From: DATAEK01 sp036258055
Lineage (GTDB): Bacteria; Acidobacteriota; Vicinamibacteria; Vicinamibacterales; 2-12-FULL-66-21
Direction: 5' to 3'
Assembly (NCBI GenBank): GCA_036258055.1
Contig: DATAEK010000170.1
Location: 1 to 30,501, forward strand
DNA: 30,501 nt
A program made the translations under genes and the position numbers. Below, piece by piece: positions 24,773 through 30,501 of this stretch; the stretch's first letter is position 1; the number at the start of each line of letters is the position of its first letter. Under the pieces are notes generated by a model. It was not told the DNA's origin. It did no database searches and was given only the letters and a program-made list of their open reading frames with translations.

Positions 24773-26476
24773 CTAAGGAATGACTTTCGGATGGAGGCGA
24801 TGATTCGTCGCAATCACGAGGCGTCCCCAGTGCTGCCGGCGGAACCCTCGACCTGACGTCGACGTGACGGCCGATCGCTGATAGACGGAGTGGATCTCCA
24901 CGCCATCGGCGCGCAGCTCGTCGAAGTCCTTGCGGAGCATGACGACGTAGACCTGATTGCCCGAATTGAGGAACGCGCGCAAGGTGTCCGGATCCTGCAG
25001 CGATTCCACCGGACGGCCGACGTAATACCGCAGGCTCGCCCGCCAGCGTTCCAGCCGGTAGATCGCCACAGGCGAGGTCGGTTCGGATCGGGCCTTCAGC
25101 CAGCGTGCGGCGCGCGCCGTCGGTCGCGTTCGTTCCAGAACGGGAAATCCGACGGCGACCGTCGTCGCGTAGACGACCAGCAGCATCACGATCAACACCC
25201 GCAGCGACTGCGGCGGAACCAGATGGTTCCGCAGCATCTGCCACATCAGCACGGCCCCTCCCGCCGTGAGCGCGATTGGCATCAGCGCCGCGAGCTCGGA
25301 CAGCCCCAGATTGATTTGCCAGAGCGCGAAGGCTGACGCGATTCCCACCGCCATGAGCGACACGCCGAGCACCAAAATGCTGATGCGCGTGCCGATGCTG
25401 CGATCCGGCCGATCGGTCAGCGTGCTCTGCCATCCGCGGGCAGCCAGAAGGCAGCACGCAGGGGCCGCCGGAAAGATGTAGTGATCGAGCTTGAACCGCG
25501 CGACGCTGAACAGGCCGATGACGGCGATGGTCCACGCCCACATCAGGGTCTCGCCTGGCGGAAGCGTCCAGCGCTGACGGAGGTGACGGATCACGTCGAC
25601 GCCGCGGCCGAGGACCACGAGGCTCCACGGGAAGAAGCCGGCAATGAAGGTCCTCAGATAGAACGTGTGCCGAACGACGCGTGCCGAGTACGACGTCGGT
25701 TTGGTGAGGTAGAAGACATTGCCCGCGAGCAGGTAATCCCGGACGAACTGCCCGTCGAATTGCCAGAACATCCACACGAACCACGGGGCCGCTCCGACGC
25801 TCACCAGTGCCAGGCCGAGCGGCCAGTCCAGGAAGCGAATCGCGTCGCGCGCTTCGCGGCCGCACGCGAATGCGATGGCGCCGAAGAACACGACCAGCAC
25901 CAGCGCGACGGGCCCCTTCGTCATCACGGCCAGCGTCAGGAGCACGTACCCGACGTACTGCAATCGCGGCCGGCGTTGCACGGCCGACACGCAAAGCGTG
26001 CCGATGGCGCCGAACAGGAACGCCGTGAACACCATGTCGAAGAGCCCGATGCTCCCAAGCGCGAACGTGATCGGAATCGTCGCGAACATGAGCGCGCCGG
26101 TTTCGCCGACGCGCTCACCCATCAACGCCACGCCCACCCATCGCGTGGTGGCGAAGAGCGAGATCGCCGCGAGCGCGCTCGGCAGCCGCATCGCGAGTTC
26201 CGACTCGCCGACGACGAGGACCGCAAGCGCTTGGAGCCAGTGGAAGAAGACTGGCTTGTCGATGTAGGGATGTCCGTCGAGCAGCGGTACGAGCCAGCTC
26301 CCGCCGCGCAGCATCTCGTGAGTCAGCTGCGCGTAGTGGGCCTCGTCCGGGTCCAGCAGGCTCGGGTATCCGAGCCGCCAGAAGAGCACGATCCAGCACA
26401 CGACGAACCACTTCGCCTTGCGGAGGACGTGCGCAACGTCGAGGGAGACGACCGCAGGGGCGCTGGCGAGCCGCAC
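24773..26476 (-). CDS. GT39/ArnT-type membrane glycosyltransferase
   Basis: 567 aa from GTG 26476, polytopic with about a dozen TM segments. The first loop has the family signature LLDPDEAHYAQ (Asp44-Glu45) and DGHPYIDKPVFFHWLQ, as in PMT/ArnT-type enzymes that transfer a sugar from a polyprenyl-phosphate carrier to lipid or protein. A LDHYIFPAAPA motif and the C-terminal soluble domain (PVAIYRLERWRASLRYY) also fit. GAGG nine bases before GTG 26476 supports this start; an ATG at 26620 would add 48 residues without family-like sequence. No carrier-sugar synthesis genes are near, so the donor and acceptor are unknown. Confidence 0.9.
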   Translation of the reverse strand: MRLASAPAVVSLDVAHVLRKAKWFVVCWIVLFWRLGYPSLLDPDEAHYAQLTHEMLRGGSWLVPLLDGHPYIDKPVFFHWLQALAVLVVGESELAMRLPSALAAISLFATTRWVGVALMGERVGETGALMFATIPITFALGSIGLFDMVFTAFLFGAIGTLCVSAVQRRPRLQYVGYVLLTLAVMTKGPVALVLVVFFGAIAFACGREARDAIRFLDWPLGLALVSVGAAPWFVWMFWQFDGQFVRDYLLAGNVFYLTKPTSYSARVVRHTFYLRTFIAGFFPWSLVVLGRGVDVIRHLRQRWTLPPGETLMWAWTIAVIGLFSVARFKLDHYIFPAAPACCLLAARGWQSTLTDRPDRSIGTRISILVLGVSLMAVGIASAFALWQINLGLSELAALMPIALTAGGAVLMWQMLRNHLVPPQSLRVLIVMLLVVYATTVAVGFPVLERTRPTARAARWLKARSEPTSPVAIYRLERWRASLRYYVGRPVESLQDPDTLRAFLNSGNQVYVVMLRKDFDELRADGVEIHSVYQRSAVTSTSGRGFRRQHWGRLVIATNHRLHPKVIP

Positions 26477-26893
26477 GGTTCGTGACCTCAGAACTGGAGT
26501 TAAGGTCGCCGATGGTAGCTCAACCGCTTCGCTATAGGAAGCCCAAACAGCAGAACTGGAGTCGGGCTGAGCTCGTATGCCATGCGCGCCGAGGAGTTTG
26601 TACGTGTGCTCGACGTCCATTTCTCGAAAGGTCTGCCACGTGGAAGCGACAAGGCCCGGAGCTGACCGCGGCGACTGTCCAAGGGTGCGCGCCGTCCGAA
26701 AAGGTAGATTGGGACGTGGAGAAGTAGACTAAAAGGTACTCCTGCCGAAGACTTTCTAGCCCGAAGTACGGAAACATTCCACTTTTCTTCTGGCCAGTGC
26801 GGACTATATCTTGCTAGACATCGACCTACAAGGTTATACATCCACATTGTTATAGACCGCGGCTGCGACGCGGCTTTAGCAAGGAGTCCTCAC
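26477..26893. other. Intergenic region, partly AT-rich
   Basis: About 415 bases separate the glycosyltransferase start from the small plus-strand gene. The right part (about 26720-26860) is clearly richer in A and T than the rest of the window and holds the promoter and inverted repeat described separately. The left part has short protein-like open frames on both strands, none convincing as a gene. Confidence 0.6.
26811..26839 (+). promoter_or_regulatory. Promoter of the small Arg-rich gene
   Basis: TTGCTA (26811-26816), a 17-base spacer and TTATAC (26834-26839) form a sigma70-like promoter about 55 bases upstream of the GTG at 26894. Arms GCGGACTATA (26799-26808) and TATAGACCGC (26851-26860) form an imperfect inverted repeat with two mismatches on either side, which could be an operator. 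Confidence 0.45.
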
Positions 26894-27097
26894 GTGTCAG
26901 AGTCACTCTCCCCGACGATCCGACTGGTTCTTCAGCCTGACCGGCGGCAACGTCCCGAACGGCGCTCGATGTGGCGCGGAGGCCGCCGCAGCACAGACGC
27001 ATCGCCTGAGGCGATCGATCGACGGTCCGCTGATTGGGAATCTGAGGAGGACCTTGCGGACGAAGAGCTCGAGCGAAGCACGTGTCTCCTGCACTGA
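26894..27097 (+). CDS. Small Arg-rich hypothetical protein
   Basis: 67 aa from GTG 26894. Support comes from a perfect AAGGAG seven bases upstream and a promoter-like pair before it. The N-terminal part IRLVLQPDRRQRPERRS is followed by MWRGGRRSTD, an R-x-x-R-R-x-x-W-R-G-G-R-R-x-T-D pattern that I have seen in small bacterial proteins of unknown function; the C-terminal half is acidic (SADWESEEDLADEELERS). The bipolar charge suggests binding to nucleic acid or to another protein. It precedes the histidine kinase by 76 bp and may be read with it. Confidence 0.72.
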   Translation: MSESLSPTIRLVLQPDRRQRPERRSMWRGGRRSTDASPEAIDRRSADWESEEDLADEELERSTCLLH

Positions 27098-27173
27098 ATC
27101 CGAGCCGTCCGTCGGATCGCGTTCAACCAGCGTGATCCGTTGTCTACCCTGTCTGGTCTAGGATGGGGCCTGC

Positions 27174-28883
27174 ATGGCCCCGAGACTCGGTTTCTATCCT
27201 GACTACCCGCCACGCGTCCGCGTCGAGTGGCTGATTGCGACCACTCGCGTCGTGCTGGCGGGCGGAGCCCTGCTCGCCACGGCGATTCGACCGTTCACGC
27301 CGGGTGACTGGATTACGACATATTCGCTGGGCTGGTACCTGATTTACAGCCTGGTGGTGCTGTCGCTCGTCTGGACCCCAGTCCGTTTCGCACGCGGCTG
27401 GGACGTGCTGCTGCACCTCGTCGATCTGGCAGCGTTTTCCGCGTTCGTCTTCTTCACCGAAGGAACCGCCAGTCCGTTCTACGTCTACTTCATCTTCCTT
27501 CTGATCTGCAGCACGCTGCGATGGGAGCTTCGCGGCGCCGTCATCACGGCAACCGCGGCGATCGTGATGTACGCCGGCATCAGCCTCTACGCCCTCCTCG
27601 TGATGGGCCGCCAGGAGTTCAACACCTTCGTCATCCGCATCGTCCACCTGATCGTCGTCGCGATCCTGCTTGGATATCTTGGCGCATTTCATCATCGCTT
27701 CCAGCGCGAGATCGGCCGGCTCGTGTCGTGGCCGCGGAAGCTTCCGCACACGCCTCGTGATCTGGTGCAGGAGATCATCACGCAGTCGGCGGAGATCCTC
27801 GAGGCACCACGCGTGCTGCTGGTGTGGGAAGAGCCCGAGGAGGGATACGTCAACCTCGCGTTCGGCGGTCAGCGCGCGATGACCTGGGAGGTCGAGCCGG
27901 AAGCGGCGTACGGTTCCTTCGTGAACCCCGGTCTCGAGCATCGATCGTTTCAAGCGCCTGACGTGAGTGACGACAGCGGTCGGGTGATCCATTGGTCGGC
28001 CGATTCGTTCCTGCAGCGGCACGGTCGTCCGATCAGCACGGCGCTCCAGTCGCGTTTCGACATCCACGCCGCGCAGTCCTGGGCACTGGAAGGCGAGTTG
28101 ATCCGGGGGCGACTCTTCGTGCTCGACAAACGCCGGATGCGCATCGACGACCTGGTGTTCGGGGAGGTCGTCGCCCGTCTCGCGGTGTCACGGCTCGACA
28201 ACCTGTATCTGCTCCGTCGTCTCAGCAATTCGGCGGCCCTCGAGGAACGGCTCCGCGTCGCGCGCGATCTGCACGACAGTCTGCTGCAGACGATCGCGGG
28301 CACCGCGTTGCAACTGCTCGCCGCAAGACGCCTGCTCGAGCGCGATCCGGCCGCGGCGCGCGGCCGCCTCGAAGACGTGCAGAATCAGCTCGAGCACGGT
28401 GAGCTCGAAATGCGCTCCTATATCAGAGGCCTCCGTCCGGCAACTTCGCCCAAGGAACCGCCGCCGCGGATTGGTCTCAACCACCGCCTCGACGAGTTGC
28501 GCCAGCGAGTCGAACGCCAGTGGGAGATCAAGACTCGCATGCGTCTCGACGTGAGCGCCGATGACTGGCCGGATGCCATCGCCGACAACCTCTATCGCAT
28601 CGTGCAGGAAGGGGTGCTCAACGCGGCCAGGCACGCGGACGCGTCGGTGATCTCCGTCGACTTCGCGATGGAGGGAGACAAGGTCAAAGTCCGGATTGCC
28701 GACGACGGGCGGGGGTTCCCGTTTCAGGGGTCTTACGATCTCCGTGCCCTGAACGAGCTGAACCAAGGTCCGCTCACGCTCAAGGAGCGGGTGGCGGACC
28801 TGGGCGGGGACTTGACCCTCAATACGACCGATACGGGCACAGAGCTCTTGATCGTCGTGCCGCTGGTACAGGTCGTCGGCTGA
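27174..28883 (+). CDS. NarL/DegS-type sensor histidine kinase
   Basis: 569 aa membrane sensor kinase. Five or six TM segments lie within residues about 20-172, with no large outer loop, so the signal may be sensed in or near the membrane. Residues about 195-345 form a GAF-like domain. The HisKA_3 dimerisation motif ARDLHDSLLQTIAG carries the phospho-accepting His367. The HATPase part shows NLYRIVQEGVLNAARHADA (Asn483), IADDGRGFPF and GPLTLKERVADLGG with a T-x-x-T-G-T-E ending. The LuxR-type response regulator 185 bp downstream is the obvious partner. AGGA about ten bases upstream supports the ATG. Confidence 0.94.
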   Translation: MAPRLGFYPDYPPRVRVEWLIATTRVVLAGGALLATAIRPFTPGDWITTYSLGWYLIYSLVVLSLVWTPVRFARGWDVLLHLVDLAAFSAFVFFTEGTASPFYVYFIFLLICSTLRWELRGAVITATAAIVMYAGISLYALLVMGRQEFNTFVIRIVHLIVVAILLGYLGAFHHRFQREIGRLVSWPRKLPHTPRDLVQEIITQSAEILEAPRVLLVWEEPEEGYVNLAFGGQRAMTWEVEPEAAYGSFVNPGLEHRSFQAPDVSDDSGRVIHWSADSFLQRHGRPISTALQSRFDIHAAQSWALEGELIRGRLFVLDKRRMRIDDLVFGEVVARLAVSRLDNLYLLRRLSNSAALEERLRVARDLHDSLLQTIAGTALQLLAARRLLERDPAAARGRLEDVQNQLEHGELEMRSYIRGLRPATSPKEPPPRIGLNHRLDELRQRVERQWEIKTRMRLDVSADDWPDAIADNLYRIVQEGVLNAARHADASVISVDFAMEGDKVKVRIADDGRGFPFQGSYDLRALNELNQGPLTLKERVADLGGDLTLNTTDTGTELLIVVPLVQVVG

Positions 28884-28952
28884 GCCGCACAGGTTATATT
28901 CTCTGTAGGAAACCAATACACGCGACGGGTTCGTCCCCGCGGACCTCGAAAG

Positions 28953-28984
28953 CGCCCATTTTCTGGGGGCGAGCCTGCAGGCTC
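28953..28984 (+). other. Paired hairpins between kinase and regulator
   Basis: CGCCC / GGGCG (28953-28957 and 28967-28971) can form a hairpin, and GAGCCTGCAGGCTC (28971-28984) is a perfect 14-base palindrome directly after it. They lie in the 185 bp gap between the kinase and the regulator and may end transcription or bind a dimeric protein. No T-run follows. Confidence 0.4.
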
Positions 28985-29068
28985 ACCTAGGCCTGTTCGC
29001 CGGCCCCTAAACCGTGTCAAAGTAGTAGGACGCGCGGAGCGGCAGCTCTGCGGCCCCCTTTCATACCA

Positions 29069-29707
29069 ATGTCGAATATGGCGATCAGGCTGGTGTTGCT
29101 CGACGATCATCCACTCGTACTCAAGGGGCTCGAGCAGCTCCTTCAGTCCGAGCCGGACTTCGAAGTGTTGGCGACGTGCGGCACGGTCGACGAAGGTCTG
29201 CGTGCCGTGGACACGCTGCAACCGGACGTTCTCGTGCTCGATCTGAAAATGCCGGATGACGATGGGCTCAGCGTGTTGCGACAGCTCGATCCCTCGAAGC
29301 CGCCGGCCGTGGTCGTGCTCACGGCCAGCCAGGAAGAGGACGATCTGATTGCGGCGGCGCGCCTCGGCGCTCGCGGCATCGTGCTCAAGGCCATGGCGCC
29401 GCGCGTGCTCGAGGACTGCATTCGAACGGTCCACGCCGGCGGTCATCAGCTGAGCGTCGACGGCGTCGATCTCTCACAACGGCTCGCGCAGCGGCAGACG
29501 GTCGAGAGTCAGCTCGAGAAGGTTCTGACCCCGCGCGAGCTCGAAATCCTGCGGCTGGTTGCGCTGCGGCTCGACAATCAGGAGATCGCGACGCGGCTCT
29601 CGATCAGCGTGGGCACGGTCAAGATCCATTTGCATCACGTTTACGAGAAGCTCCAGCTCCGCGGCCGGCACGACCTGCAGATGTATCTGCGCGACAAAAT
29701 GTACTGA
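29069..29707 (+). CDS. LuxR/NarL-family response regulator
   Basis: 212 aa. The receiver domain has the acidic pair Asp12-Asp13 (LLDDHP), phospho-acceptor Asp58 (LVLDLKMPDDDG), Thr85 (VVLTAS) and Lys107 (GIVLKAM). The C-terminal LuxR-type HTH begins at LTPRELEILRLVA and contains QEIATRLSISVGTVKIHLHH with the expected recognition helix. It is the natural partner of the kinase upstream. A second ATG nine bases downstream is possible; neither start has a good Shine-Dalgarno. The gene converges with the M13 peptidase gene, 14 bp away. Confidence 0.94.
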   Translation: MSNMAIRLVLLDDHPLVLKGLEQLLQSEPDFEVLATCGTVDEGLRAVDTLQPDVLVLDLKMPDDDGLSVLRQLDPSKPPAVVVLTASQEEDDLIAAARLGARGIVLKAMAPRVLEDCIRTVHAGGHQLSVDGVDLSQRLAQRQTVESQLEKVLTPRELEILRLVALRLDNQEIATRLSISVGTVKIHLHHVYEKLQLRGRHDLQMYLRDKMY

Positions 29708-29721
29708 GATTCGGTGCGCGC

Positions 29722-30501
29722 TCACCAGATGGTGACCCGTACCGCAGGATCTCGATACAACCTGTCGCCGGGCTTCACACCGAACGCGTCGTAGAACGCC
29801 GGAATGTTCCCGACCGCGCCGTTGGCGCGATACGCCGGCGGCGCGTACGGGATCGTCAGCAGCCACTGACGCAGGAATTCCGGCCTGACCGCGCCCCGCC
29901 ACGCCCTCGCCCACGCGAGAAAGAACCGCTGATTTCCCGTCAGTCCATCGACGATCGGCGCGGGCCGTCCTTCGAGTGCGATGCGGTATGCTCGGTACGC
30001 GACCGACAGGCCACAGAGATCGCCCAGGTTCTCGGACCGCGTCAGCCCTCCGTTCACGCGCAGTCCCCCGGCTGGTGTGTACGCGCTAAACTGCTCGACG
30101 ATCTGTTGTGCACGCCGCTCGAATTCCTGCGCGTCACGCCCCGTCCACCAGTCGCGCACGGTGCCGTCGGCGTCGTAGAGGCGCCCGCGATCGTCGAACC
30201 CATGGCTGATCTCGTGACCGATGACCGCGCCGATCCCTCCGAAGTTGATCGCCTCGTCTCCGCCGGCGTCGAAGAGCGGCGGCTGGAGGAGCGCAGCCGG
30301 GACGACCATCTCGTTCAGCGCCGGGTTGTAGTAGGCATTGACCGTCTGCGGTGTGATGAGCCAGGCGGTGTTGCTTTGACGGTCACCGGTGATCCGTCGC
30401 ATCCGGTAGTCGTTGTCGAACTTCTGCGCGCGCTGCACGTTGCCGAGCAGGTCGTCGGGCTTGATGACCAGGCCGCGATACTCGCGCCAGGTCTCCGGAT
30501 A
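29722..30501 (-). CDS. M13-family (neprilysin-like) metallopeptidase, 5' end off window
   Basis: The C-terminal 259 residues of a zinc endopeptidase. The frame is open to the right edge: it enters as YPETWREYRGLVIKPDDLLG, a typical M13 sequence. Visible active-site parts are the zinc motif HEISHGFDD (His96, Glu97, His100 in the visible part), the third ligand Glu157 in SENLGDLCG with Asp161, and the conserved Trp at the extreme C-terminus (VTIW). The NAYYNP motif that binds substrate backbone is also present. Most bacterial members are exported or lipid-anchored; the N-terminus is outside the window. Confidence 0.95.
   Translation of the reverse strand, partial: YPETWREYRGLVIKPDDLLGNVQRAQKFDNDYRMRRITGDRQSNTAWLITPQTVNAYYNPALNEMVVPAALLQPPLFDAGGDEAINFGGIGAVIGHEISHGFDDRGRLYDADGTVRDWWTGRDAQEFERRAQQIVEQFSAYTPAGGLRVNGGLTRSENLGDLCGLSVAYRAYRIALEGRPAPIVDGLTGNQRFFLAWARAWRGAVRPEFLRQWLLTIPYAPPAYRANGAVGNIPAFYDAFGVKPGDRLYRDPAVRVTIW

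Noticed and set aside
24288..25994. Long minus-strand open frame across the glycosyltransferase and haloperoxidase genes
   Set aside because: It spans two well-supported genes in other frames and is very Arg-rich, with no motif.
26477..26620. 48-residue N-terminal extension of the glycosyltransferase from ATG 26620
   Set aside because: GAGG nine bases before GTG 26476 fits better, and the extension has no TM segment or family resemblance; it remains a possible alternative.

Overview
The window is GC-rich, densely coding bacterial DNA with no rRNA, tRNA, CRISPR array or insertion sequence that I can see. Its content fits a heterotrophic soil or sediment member of Acidobacteriota, possibly Vicinamibacteria: many secreted hydrolases and peptidases (M28, M13, GH127), a TPR/TonB-type protein, a PEGA protein, a vanadium haloperoxidase and a complete-looking reductive pyrimidine branch. 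That placement is inference from gene content; there is no marker gene here to prove it.

Layout. (1) 1-6266, minus strand: a run of GH127 glycosidase, small secreted protein, M28 peptidase, PhoD-like phosphatase and an unknown protein that leaves the window at the left edge. (2) 6367-7853, plus strand: an AraC-type regulator and a VOC/PhnB-like protein, closed by a strong hairpin. (3) 7926-12490, minus strand: a large secreted Asp-box protein with choice-of-anchor-D domains and a beta-rich C-terminus, a small secreted partner coupled to it, and a TonB-C-domain protein. (4) 12621-17672: an unusual trio. Two plus-strand genes (a coiled-coil membrane protein with an RskA-like outer domain, and a degenerate PD-(D/E)XK-like domain fused to an EVE/PUA-like domain) converge on and overlap a minus-strand pseudokinase-TM-PEGA protein. 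(5) 17764-22908: a divergent pyrimidine catabolic locus, with preA on the minus strand and beta-ureidopropionase, aldehyde dehydrogenase and dihydropyrimidinase on the plus strand. (6) 23208-24755: vanadium-dependent haloperoxidase. (7) 24773-26476, minus strand: a GT39-type membrane glycosyltransferase. (8) 26894-29707, plus strand: a small Arg-rich protein, a NarL/DegS-type histidine kinase and its LuxR-type response regulator. (9) 29722-30501, minus strand: the C-terminal part of an M13 peptidase.

How the genes work together. The pyrimidine locus encodes ring reduction (PreA), ring opening (dihydropyrimidinase) and decarbamoylation (beta-ureidopropionase), with an aldehyde dehydrogenase that could finish off the semialdehyde product. 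PreA here lacks the C-terminal ferredoxin domain and there is no PreT gene in the window, so the electron source is not visible. The best candidate for something undescribed is the trio in region 4: modified-nucleic-acid-reader architecture, a membrane protein with an anti-sigma-like outer domain and no visible sigma-binding domain, and a catalytically dead kinase anchored in the membrane. That these act together is only an inference from position.
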